Below, piece after piece: positions 41,406 through 51,813 of a DNA stretch of 64,000 bases; within the stretch, counting starts at the first letter, position 1, and every line of letters begins with the position of its first letter. The DNA comes from Pegea sp. RAD2-039. Taxonomy: Eukaryota; Chordata; Thaliacea; Salpida; Salpidae. Below the pieces are notes generated by a model. That model did no database searches and had not been told where the DNA came from. It saw only the letters and a program-made list of their open reading frames with translations. The stretch covers positions 3,844,001-3,908,000 of the forward strand of contig JAQGEQ010000380.1 in the NCBI GenBank assembly GCA_034620365.1, read 5' to 3'. The position numbers and the translations under genes are program-made.

Positions 41406-42781
41406 CACATATGGTTTTAAATAAACTAAATTTATATTTTTCATCTATGCTTTATTTATGAATTGATTAATCCTTATATTTGTTTTAATATTTTTGATTA
41501 GTTTTCGATGCTAATTGTAACTTGGCTACTTATAACTAATAATAAATGGGCTTAAACAATTTTTCAATCTGAGAATGAGGATTCATTTAGTAAATTTAGC
41601 AACAATTTTGGTAGAACATCAAAGCAAGAGTTGTTCTAGAATTTATAGTAATTTTCAAGAATATAGCTGCCTAATATAATTATAGTTATAATTATAACAA
41701 TTACTTTTACACATATATTTTAGAATTATTTTGAAAAAGCTTTTTGAGAAAAAACAGCAATAAAATTGGAGAAATTATCACCAAAAATAAAACTCTTTGA
41801 ATATTTCAGATTTCATTTCCCTTAATATTGAGGTGATATTTAAGATTTCAAATAAATCAGAGGGTAAAGAGAATAAATATTCAAAATACAAAAAAATTAG
41901 CATGTTTTTAGCAAAGTGAAGGAAAAATTGAAATAACAAATTTTGTTATGATGTTTATCGATACAAAGTCTACATTAAAATTTAAGAGCACAGTACAGAA
42001 CATTTTAGCGATATGAAAAAAGAGAATTGAGAATTGAAATAATTTTGAATTATATAAAAACTTTTTCAATTATTTTAGTCGATCATTTTCCAAGTTAGAA
42101 GCTTATAATTCAACAAACTAAAAAGTTGAAATTAAAATATCGTCTCAATACCCTCAACTATCAAGTCAAGAAAATTTTGAGATTTATCTTGGATTTAGTG
42201 TATGGGGTACTGAACACTTACCTTGTTACATTGTTTTAACTTAAAAAAACTCATCAACTAGCAACAACAATTCAATAATTAATTGTTTTATATACAAATC
42301 GTATATAAGTAACTAAAGTTGATATAGGGGTTGATACTTTCAGTCATTCTAAAAACTGATTTTCTGCAAAGTCTATTTCGTCAAATATCCAAACACCTCA
42401 CCAACAATATTCTAATGAAACCTTTATTCAAATTTTCTAAAATTAAAGAAACAAAGGTAATAAAGATATTAAAACATTTAGTTTTTTTTTCAATTGAAAC
42501 TAAATTTTTGTATTATGTTGATAACATGTTTACAGATTTTTCACTTAAACAAAAAACAACTTTAAACTGTTTCGAAAAATTATATTTTTCTCAGACTAGA
42601 TTTTAACTAAATTTTCTTCAATCCAAGATGTTAAACTTTCGGTTTATTTTAAAATACTTTTAAATAATTTTCAACATAAAACCAAGTAGACACAAAAATG
42701 GTTTATTCGAAAAAAAGAGTTCTTTCATACAAAAACTCAAAGGCGCCAAAAAACCATTTTTACGATATTAAGTTCAAACTT
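41406..42781. other. Duplicated non-coding DNA
   Basis: This stretch is shared almost identically with 46950-48329. A 91-residue plus-strand frame at 42331-42606 begins at a non-ATG codon and is preserved in both copies. The whole block is near-identical, so its conservation is uninformative, and no family resemblance was seen. Confidence 0.5.
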
Positions 42782-43021
42782 TTAATTTTCAATCGCATGA
42801 ATTCGATATTTCAATCCATCAGCAGAGATTTCAAAGTAGCGACTCAAGCGAATACAAGACCATACAGCAACTGGATGTATCTCAACTCTAAAGACTTGTC
42901 GAACTCTCATCAAGAAGTAATTCAGAGTAAGGCTTTCATCGTAATGAATCATGTACCAGAAGTTTGGATCGAAGAAACCGTTTGTAGTGATGCAGTCCCA
43001 GAGAAGTCTTTCAATATTCAT
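42782..43021 (-). CDS. Small minus-strand ORF of unknown family (copy 1), 79 aa
   Basis: The family was not recognised. The reading frame has clearly higher G+C than its flanks and unbiased-looking codon use. The peptide has three Trp residues and landmarks FFDPNFWYMIHYDE and SRYFEISADGLKYRI. Its C-terminal part looks like a winged-helix wing (compare the end of La-type motifs), which is a weak impression only. Upstream on the same strand a possible non-coding exon (43174-43088, after TTTGTTTGCAG) is joined by a 56-nt intron (43087-43032) with GTAAGA and TTCACAG ends. An in-frame TAA just upstream of the ATG supports the chosen start. It may be a terminal-exon remnant of a larger gene. The same ORF sits at 48330-48569. 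Confidence 0.5.
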   Translation of the reverse strand: MNIERLLWDCITTNGFFDPNFWYMIHYDESLTLNYFLMRVRQVFRVEIHPVAVWSCIRLSRYFEISADGLKYRIHAIEN

Positions 43022-43564
43022 ATCAACTTATCTGTGAAAAAAAAAGAATGAAATAAATAAATTTATGGTAAAAAGCTTCAATCTTACCTTTTGCTGAATG
43101 CAGATGTATATTAAGATGTCGAAATATGAAGAGATATTTTTTACCAAATATCCCAGAATCTGACGATAACAAGACTGCAAACAAATTTGGATATGCTGTC
43201 TTTTATAAACGTTTTGTTTTCGAAAGTATTTTTTTATTTTTTCTCTTTCTTGCTTATTATTTTTTTTTATTCTAATGTAGTTTCTATGTTATTTTAGTTT
43301 TACTTTGTAACTTTAACAAATTTATTAAACAATTTATCAATAACAATTCAGTACATATATTTTAAAACTATTTTGGAAACACTTTTTGAAAAAAAAACAG
43401 CAATAAGATTGGAAAAATTTATATCAGAACTAAATATGTTTGAATATTTATTTCCGTTAATGTTTAAGTGATATTCAAGATTTAGAATTAATCAAAGGGT
43501 TAACTAAATTAAGATTGAAACTCCCAAAAAATAGCATAAGAATGCAAATAATTTCAACCAAAGT

Positions 43565-45530
43565 GTAATGACAGCTTTCCTCCAAATTTGAGGAAATCTT
43601 ACTTGCCTCAGAGTGATATAGATGATAAAGATAAAGTAGTTCTTAAAAACAAAGCAGGTATCTGATCTGGGGTGTTGGAAACTGATGATTGTAATGAAGA
43701 TATATACTTAATTACCATATCGATTGTTATGTCAAGATCTATCATCTGAAAAAAATTTGCAAGAATGTCGTAGTAGGAAAAGGAAGGAGTATTGCCATCA
43801 TCAGTTATAAAAACGCTATTAAATTGATTGTTTAGCAACTTACAGCTTTATTCTCTAGTTCCATTACAAACTGGTTGCTTTTATCAAGCTAGGAAGGTAT
43901 TTGAGATCTCGCCTTGAGCTTGTGACTTTTGAAGCCAAAAAACATTTTCATGCTAGGTGAAGATAAGACTGTACTTTCCCTTCCTAAGTAGAAACTAGAA
44001 ATGGAAGTCTTGTAAACTATACATAGATCTTTGGATGGAAGGGTATGGTTTAGTTTGTTTGTATAAGAGGGTTTTTAATGTTGCAAACTCTTTACAAATT
44101 TGGCAAATGTGTTTTTTTGTTGACTCTGTAAAAAGGTATGAATTTCTCAATTGACTCTTTAAAGATGTTAGTAAACCTTGAGTAAATAGTGTTGATGCCT
44201 TCGATAGAGATGAAAATAAGAATCCAGTCAACACCTGATAGAAAGTTGTTAATACCATTATAACTTCCACGATAAAAATTCTTTTTCTTGGAGTTTTAAC
44301 GTTCATAGAAAATGTTTGATTGAGCTTGAATTCATTCATGTTGTGATCGCATGTCGGAGCAAAAGGTGCTTTTTAATCAACGTAGATAATGTTCTCAGGT
44401 TTTGATGTGATAATAAGACCCAAAGTATTACCACTAACTTGGGTTAGAAAAGTAACTATCTGAAGTAGGTTATTGGCATCGAGGAAGCTTACAAAGGCAT
44501 GGCTTAAAATGGCTGAACTAAGTTTGTCGCTATCCAAGTTAAACGATTTTCTAATAAATGCTAAATTCGGGTTATTCCAATCAATTTTACTAAGATTCAA
44601 ATCCCCCAAAATATTTAACTTAGGACACATAATACTTTATAAGCTTTCAATAAGACCTTAACAGTAACCCAGTCATTAGTTTTAGATGGTGGTAGGTAGG
44701 TACATATAAAACGAGAAAATTTGAACTTTGAGTAATGAAAATCGAAAACGATAATCTCAAATCCTGGAAAATTAATTGCATAGATCTGAATTCTAGAGAT
44801 CATGGGTGCAAGCGATGTTTTGAAAAATACGCAAACACCGCCGTCACTATCATACAGTCTGTCACAACGTAAAACACAAAAAAAGATTACCGTCAACCAG
44901 TAAAGAATCAGGATAAAACGGTTTCAACCAAGTTTCAGTAATCAAAACAAATGTGAAATCTTGGGAATGCAAAAGACCTTTCAATTGAAAAGTTTTGTTA
45001 ATAATCGACCGTGCTTTGAAGAACATACCTAATGTGATAGAAGAATTGTCTTTTTGACGTTTGTGAGATTTGATAATAGGTTTCTGTAAATTGATATTAT
45101 GGTCTTGAAAGATGGTTTTCACAATTGTGTGCGCAGAGTTTGAAAAAAGAAGCTGTTGGTCAAGTAGTTATTTACCACTTCAGTTTTTTGAAAAAAAAAC
45201 CTTGACAATTCTCATGGCCCATGGTGGACCTCAAAGTTTGTATTTGAAATCAGTTGGTTGTTGTTCCTTCTGATTTCGGTTATACTCCTCGTTTAGAAGA
45301 CCCTGATTTTCTAAGCGATCATCTTCAACCATATCATACGCTACTCTAATGCACTCGCATTTTTATCAAGCCATAGCTTATACAGCTTGGCAAGAAACTT
45401 GCGTTTGTCCCAACTTTCCTGAAAGGACACTTTCAACGGTCTTTGATGATCTAAGCTTTTTGCTCTAAGTCTGGTCATTCATGTCTTTAGAACGTCCACA
45501 AAACCAAGGCTTTGAGACCATCAAGAGCGT
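43565..45530 (-). mobile_element. Degenerate non-LTR (LINE) retrotransposon, copy 1
   Basis: Read on the minus strand from high to low coordinates, segments of a LINE appear in the expected order. An ORF1-like stretch with ESWDKRKFLAK sits near 45,400. An endonuclease segment contains FVLITETWLKPFYPDSL (about 45,000-44,910), the D-rich loop DRLYDSDGGVCVFF (about 44,860) and the ILGDLNLSKIDWNNPN strand (about 44,610). A linker typical of the endonuclease-RT junction follows at 44339-43995. An RT N-terminal piece holds LNNQFNSVF and KYISSLQSSVSNTPDQIPAL (43838-43608). Frames are broken by stops and shifts, and no catalytic RT motif follows. The clade was not assigned; CR1/L2-like is plausible. 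Confidence 0.75.
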
Positions 45531-45965
45531 AAGAGTTTATTATTAGTTAAAAGAGTTTTTAAAGTTTATATTGTCGTTGTTCGCCTTTATAAAATTATGT
45601 TAGAGAACACTTTGTTTTCTTCTGGCTCTATAAACATCTAGATAACAGAAATTATTTTTGTTGATTAGTCATTTCACTTTTAAATAGCTTCTAAAGAAAA
45701 GGTTTTCTTTGTATGAGGTAAAATCAGCTAAAAAGAAATTCTTCAGGGAAACATAGTGAAGTTATAAACCTTACTGAAAGTTAAAGCATTTGGATAATAA
45801 GCTTAAATAAACGTGTTTTAATAATATGTGTATTAGATTTTTATTAATTGAATTAAAATAGTTAGATTTTAATGAATTACAAAGTTATAAGTTATACAAA
45901 CCAACATAAATAGACTAATAAAATAAATATCCTTTTTTTATAATAGTGATTTGAACAGTTTTGTC
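45531..45965. other. AT-rich spacer upstream of receptor copy 2
   Basis: No gene recognised. This is the presumed upstream flank of the receptor copy that starts at 45966. Confidence 0.45.
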
Positions 45966-46949
45966 ATGAAGAATATTTCCTTCAGTGGTTTATACAATGA
46001 TACAGAGGAAAATAAAAGATATAAACTCAACAAGCATTCTTAGATAGGCGTCCAGTTCAACAACATAATTCTATTTCTTATAACATTTTGGATAATTGGA
46101 TCATTCTATTTGTATGGAAAGCGTAAAGGAACCTGGAAACCTTCCAACAAAAATAAAAGTTCAAAAGTATTGCTGTCTATAGCACTTGTAACATCTTGCC
46201 TAACTCTTTGTAAGTTGTTGACAACACAAATGATAATCATCTACGATTTGGTTGCAACTAAGTCAGCTATAGCAGATGTTTGCTGTACTGCTTTGTATAG
46301 AATACTTGCATCATTTTATTATTTTTGCCTGCTATCTTCACATGGATTTTTTTGGTTCCGACAAAAGATTCTTTATTTACAATCTTTGTTTAAAACATTA
46401 AACACCAAAACTATTAAAGTTCTCAGCTGGTTTTCATTATCTATCTTCACTATTGGGGGAGCTTCGCTTATTATCTCTCATTTCATAACAACGAAGTATG
46501 TATTTAAAAAATTTGGATGTACTGCTGGTATAAACAAACAAAATGCTGTTTATCGTTACATTGTTTTGGTACTTACTTTGCTTTCACACTTTATTTTGTT
46601 TGGTCTCTTTGTATATCCTTTAACATATTACCAAAAGAATAGAGAAAGTTGTGATAAAGGAGTCGATAAAGGAACAAATACGAAAATTTCACGAGCAACA
46701 AGACTAGCTACTACTAGCATGACTATATGTATACTTGCTTACATTCTTTCGCTGGTATTGCGTACATTTATAGCACCAAAATCACCAATAGTGTATGGTG
46801 CAACTGTTTTTGATTTAAGTCTTGTAGTTAATCTGATTGCTGTAATGATTTCATTCGAAGATTATAAGATGATTGCTAAGGGATTTTTCTATCAAAATGA
46901 ATCGAAAAGGAACGTGATTACTAGCATCGCTTTAAGTACTGATGTATAA
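45966..46949 (+). pseudogene. 7TM receptor-like gene with in-frame TAG (copy 2)
   Basis: A single-exon frame of 327 codons starts at ATG 45966 and is open to TAA 46947-46949 except for TAG at 46041-46043. The 25 residues before the stop carry two N-glycosylation sequons (NIS, NDT), as expected of an extracellular receptor N-terminus. After the stop seven hydrophobic helices follow: NNIILFLITFWIIGSFYLYG, VLLSIALVTSCLTLCKLL, ILASFYYFCLLSSHGFFW, LSWFSLSIFTIGGASLIISH, IVLVLTLLSHFILFGLFVY, TTSMTICILAYILSLVLR and VVNLIAVMISF. No DRY or NPxxY was seen, so a class A assignment is not supported. An alternative to a nonsense mutation is that the TAG is the end of an intron (ATTCTTAG/ATAGGC) with the first exon elsewhere. 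AATAAA follows at 46964-46969. Confidence 0.7.
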
Positions 46950-49914
46950 GAAGGTTGTTTTTAAATAAACTAAATTTATATTTTTCATCTATGCTTTATT
47001 TATGAATTGATTAATCCTTATATTTGTTTTAATATTTTTGATTAGTTTTCGATGCTAATTGTAACTTGGCTACTTATAACTAATAATAAATGGGTTTAAA
47101 CAATTTTTCAATCTGAGAATGAGGATTCATTTAGTAAATTTAGCAACAATTTTGGTAGAACATCAAAGCAAGAGTTCTTCTAGAATTTATAGTAATTTTC
47201 AAGAATATAGCTGCCTAATATAATTATAGTTATAATTATAACAATTACTTTTATACATATATTTTAGAATTATTTTGAAAAAGCTTTTTGAAAAAAAAAA
47301 ACAGCAATAAAATTGGAGAAATTATCACCAAAAATAAAACTCTTTGAATATTTCAGATTTCATTTCCCTTAATATTGAGGTGATATTTAAGATTTCAAAT
47401 AAATCAGAGGGTAAATAGAATAAATATTCAAAATACAAAAAAAATTAGCATGTTTTCAGCAAAGTGAAGGAAAAATTGAAATAACAAATTTTGTTATGAT
47501 GTTTATCGATACAAAGTCTACATTAAAATTTAAGAGCACAGTACAGAACATTTTAGCGATATGCAAAAAGAGAATTGAGAATTGAAATAATTTTGAATTA
47601 TATAAAAACTTTTTCAATTATTTTAGTCGATCATTTTCCAAGTTAGAAGCTTATAATTCATCAAACTAAAAAGTTGAAATTAAAACATCGTCTCAATACC
47701 CTCAACTATCAAGTCAAGGAAATTTTGAGATTTATCTTGGATTTAGTGTATGGGGTACTGAACACTTACCTTGTTACATTGTTTTAACTTAAAAAAACTC
47801 ATCAACTAGCAACAACAATTCAATAATTAATTGTTTTATATACAAATCGTATATAAGTAACTAAAGTTGATATAGGGGTTGATACTTTCAGTCATTCTAA
47901 AAACTGATTTTCTGCAAAGTCTATTTCGTCAAATATCCAAACACCTCACCAACAATATTCTAATGAAACCTTTATTCAAATTTTCTAAAATTAAAGAAAC
48001 AAAGGTAATAAAGATATTAAAACATTTAGTTTTTTTTTCAATTGAAACTAAATTTTTGTATTATGTTGATAACATGTTTACAGATTTTTCACTTAAACAA
48101 AAAACAACTTTAAACTGTTTCGAAAAATTATATTTTTCTCAGACTAGATTTTAACTAAATTTTCTTCAATCCAAGATGTTAAACTTTCGGTTTATTTTAA
48201 AATACTTTTAAATAATTTTCAACATAAAACCAAGTAGACACAAAAATGGTTTATTCGAAAAAAAGAGTTCTTTCATACAAAAACTCAAAGGCGCCAAAAA
48301 ACCATTTTTACGATATTAAGTTCAAACTTTTAATTTTCAATCGCATGAATTCGATATTTCAATCCATCAGCAGAGATTTCAAAGTAGCGACTCAAGCGAA
48401 TACAAGACCATACAGCAACTGGATGTATCTCAACTCTAAAGACTTGTCGAACTCTCATCAAGAAGTAATTCAGAGTAAGGCTTTCATCGTAATGAATCAT
48501 GTACCAGAAGTTTGGATCGAAGAAACCGTTTGTAGTGATGCAGTCCCAGAGAAGTCTTTCAATATTCATATCAACTTATCTGTGAATAAAAAAGAATAAA
48601 ATAAATAAATTTATGGTAAAAAGCTTCAATCTTACCTTTTGCTGAATGCAGATGTATATTAAGATGTCGAAATATGAAGAGATATTTTTTACCAAATATC
48701 CCAGAATCTGACGATAACAAGACTGCAAACAAATTTGGATATGCTGTCTTTTATAAACGTTTTGTTTTCGAAAGTATTTTTCTATTTTTTCTCTTTCTTG
48801 CTTATTATTTTTTTTATTCTAATGTAGTTTCTATGTTATTTTAGTTGTACTTTGTAACTTTAACAAATTTATTAAACAATTTATCAATAACAATTCAGTA
48901 CATATATTTTAAAACTATTTTGGAAACACTTTTTGAAAAAAAAACAGCAATAAGATTGGAAAAATTTATATCAGAACTAAATATGTTTGAATATTTATTT
49001 CTGTTAATGTTTAAGTGATATTCAAGATTTAGAATTAATCAAAGGGTTAACTAAATTAAGATTGAAACTCCCAAAAAAATTTGCATAAAAATGCAAATAA
49101 TTTTAACCAAAGTGTAATGACAGCTTTTCTCCAAATTTGAGGAACTCTTACTTGCCTCAGAGTGATATAGATGATAAAGATAAAGTAGTTCCTAAAAACA
49201 AAGCAGGTATCTGATCTGGGGTGTTGGAAACTGATGATTGTAATGAAGATATTTACTTAATTACCATATCGATTGTTATGTCAAGATCTATCATCTGAAA
49301 AAAATTTGCAAGAATGTCGTAGTAGGAAAAGGAAGGAGTATTGCCATCATCAGTTATAAAAACGCTATTAAATTGATTGTTTAGCAACTTACAGCTTTAT
49401 TCTCTAGTTCCATTACAAACTGGTTGCTTTTATCAAGCTAGGAAGGTATTTGAGATCTCGCCTTGAGCTTGTGACTTTTGAAGCCAAAAAACATTTTCAT
49501 GCTAGGTGAAGATAAGACTGTACTTTCCCTTCCTAAGTAGAAACTAGAAATGGAAGTCTTGCAAACTATACAAAGATCTTTGGATGGAAGGGTATGGTTT
49601 AGTTTGTTTGTATAAGAGGGTTTTTAATGTTGCAAACTCTTTACAAATTTGGCAAATGTGTTTTTTTGTTGACTCTGTAAAAAGGTATGAATTTCTCAAT
49701 TGACTCTTTAAAGATGTTAGTAAACCTTGAGTAAATAGTATTGATGCCTTCGATAGAGATGAAAATAAGAATCCAGTCAACACCTGATAGAAAGTTGTTA
49801 ATACCATTATAACTTCCACGATAAAAATTCTTTTTCTTGGAGTTTTAACGTTCATAGAAAAAGTTTGATGGAGCTTGAATTCAATCATGTTGTGATCGCA
49901 TGTCGGAGCAAAAG
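46221..49914. repeat. Tandem segmental duplication, copy 2 (partner 40675-44365)
   Basis: Second copy of the roughly 3.7 kb block, in direct orientation. It is embedded in a longer receptor gene on its left, so it is probably the ancestral arrangement. To the right of 49914 it continues into a diverged relative of the retrotransposon sequence that flanks copy 1. Confidence 0.93.
48330..48569 (-). CDS. Small minus-strand ORF of unknown family (copy 2), 79 aa
   Basis: This is identical at protein level to the ORF at 42782-43021, with the same upstream 5' exon and short-intron arrangement preserved. The family was not recognised. Conservation between the copies reflects recent duplication and is not evidence of selection. 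Confidence 0.5.
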   Translation of the reverse strand: MNIERLLWDCITTNGFFDPNFWYMIHYDESLTLNYFLMRVRQVFRVEIHPVAVWSCIRLSRYFEISADGLKYRIHAIEN

Positions 49915-50330
49915 ATTCTTTTTGATCAAAGTAGATAATGTTCAATGGGCTTGATAAGGTGAGAAAATCCAAAGTATTGCCATTAATTTGGGTTAGAAAA
50001 GTCAGAGACAGGTTATTGGCATCGAAGAAGCTTACAAAGGCATGGCTTAAAATGACTGAAATAAGATTGTCGCTATCCAATAAATGCTGAATTTGTTTAT
50101 TCCAATTAATTTTATTAAAATTAAAATCCTTTTTTGACGCTTGTGAGAAAATGACATATACACCTTTTTAAAAGATCTTTATTTTCCAGGCGATGATTTT
50201 GACATATATCATGTGCTATTTTAATGCGCTCGAATTTTTTTTCAAGCTTTAGTTTATAAGGTTTTGCGAGAAACTTGCGTTTATCCCAACTTTCCTGAAA
50301 GATTTTGAGAGCACATTCGATCAAAAAGTG
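49110..50330 (-). mobile_element. Degenerate non-LTR (LINE) retrotransposon, copy 2
   Basis: The part from 49110 to 49914 is nearly identical to copy 1 (RT N-terminal piece and linker). From about 49915 to 50130 it still aligns to the copy 1 endonuclease end but with much lower identity (for example LSHAFVSFFDANNL versus LSHAFVSFLDANNL). The central endonuclease is then missing, and the ORF1-like ESWDKRKFLAK segment follows at about 50,250-50,300. It is an internally deleted, older relative. Confidence 0.7.
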
Positions 50331-51777
50331 TACTGTCATCTTCTTTATTAGTTACAGGCCCATATGACTGGTGTCTTTGTAGAGGGATCCAAGACATTGA
50401 TTTGGACAAAATATAAATTTTCTGATAGATTTTGGCAACATCATTGCCAATTTGAGATTAATATTTTCCCGTTCAGCGGATACCGATTTGCTGATATCGG
50501 ATAATAGGTTAAACAAATATAATTGGATGAAGCGGATGTTATGCCAATGATTCTGCGTTTAATGCAGAGCCATTTAAACACTATTTGCTTCATCTGTTTG
50601 TCATCAAATATTTTATAAACTTTTTCGCTATACGCAAGGTAAACCAGGAGAAACATTTATTAAGCTGTTTTGATGGATCCCCACTAGAGCAAGTTTTATT
50701 GCACGATTGACAATTCCATTACAAGCTTATATTGATGAATATGGTTTGTCAGAAAAGGACTTTAATTTCTGTATACTGAAACGTAGGCACTTGCCACTTT
50801 TATTTAGATACATCATATTCTTTACTTTCATCTAAATAAGGAGAAACGTCAACCAACAAATTTTTCTTTTCACCAATGATTTTTAGTGTAAGAAAACCAA
50901 AAAACTTTGAATCGATTTCTTACCCAAGTAGAATAATTTATTACAAGTAATATACAAATCACTTTGTAGAAAAATCTTACTAGCTTTATTTAGTAGAATA
51001 TAACCAATATTTTATTCAAATAGAAACTTAATAGAAATTTAGATACCTTAATACCAATCACTAAATGGTTTTATTTTTAAAATTGGTGCACTATAGTTAC
51101 TGCGAGTTACAGACTTTTATATTTTCTATGATTTAAAGTATTTTGATTTTTATTTGTGGAAGCTCTCTACAACACTTACACGATTTTTTTCCATGCGGCT
51201 TATAGTCATTCAGTGCAAAACTTCTTTATCGATTTATTGTCTACTCAGTTTTGCAATATTTCTATCACTTAGTTTTTCCACATATTTATTAAAGTAATTA
51301 TTTAAATCAGTAATATTTTAGAGTTTTTTATTTTTAGTTTTAGAGAAATTAAATAAAACCAACATGTGTATGATATTATAATTTATTAGAAGTGAAGTTA
51401 AGCTAGTTTAATTGTTTGTTGACTAAGCTATAATCTAGTAATTGATTGCTGATATGGCAGTTAATAGTTAAGTTATCTAAATGTAATTTTATAAGTTGAT
51501 TGTTTTCTTTAGTTTCTGTTTTGTTAATTTTAACAAAATATTTAATTATGATATTATTCAAATTTGTTTATGATTAATAATTGTTATTTGTTATAGGTTT
51601 TGTTTGCTTTAATTATAAAATAAATCTTGAAAATAAATTTAGTTATCAAGAAATTTATATTGTGGTTTATTTTTGCTTAAGAAATCTTTTAAATGTTAAA
51701 AATTTAGAATGTATATGATATAAAGCAAATAGATTTTAAGTATTTTAAACAATTATTATTGAAGTTTTCTGTTTTAG
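50331..51777. other. AT-rich spacer upstream of IPO4
   Basis: No gene recognised. Part of it is presumably the IPO4 promoter or an outron. The minus-strand frame at 50441-50656 has no family resemblance. Confidence 0.45.
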
Positions 51778-51813
51778 ACTCGTACATCATTGATAACATT
51801 TAGAAAAGAAAAA

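Larger units (their letters stand above)
40675..44365. repeat. Tandem segmental duplication, copy 1 (partner 46221-49914)
   Basis: The two blocks align base for base at an offset of 5,546-5,549 with few substitutions and small indels. At the left end, homology begins in ACAACACAAATGATAATC, inside the receptor coding sequence of the partner. At the right end, near-identity stops around AGCAAAAG at 44365, inside retrotransposon sequence. This copy lacks the receptor 5' part present in copy 2. Confidence 0.93.

Noticed and set aside
42331..42606. 91-codon frame preserved in both duplicated copies (also 47879-48154)
   Set aside because: The whole block is near-identical, so preservation is uninformative. 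It starts at a non-ATG codon and is AT-driven.
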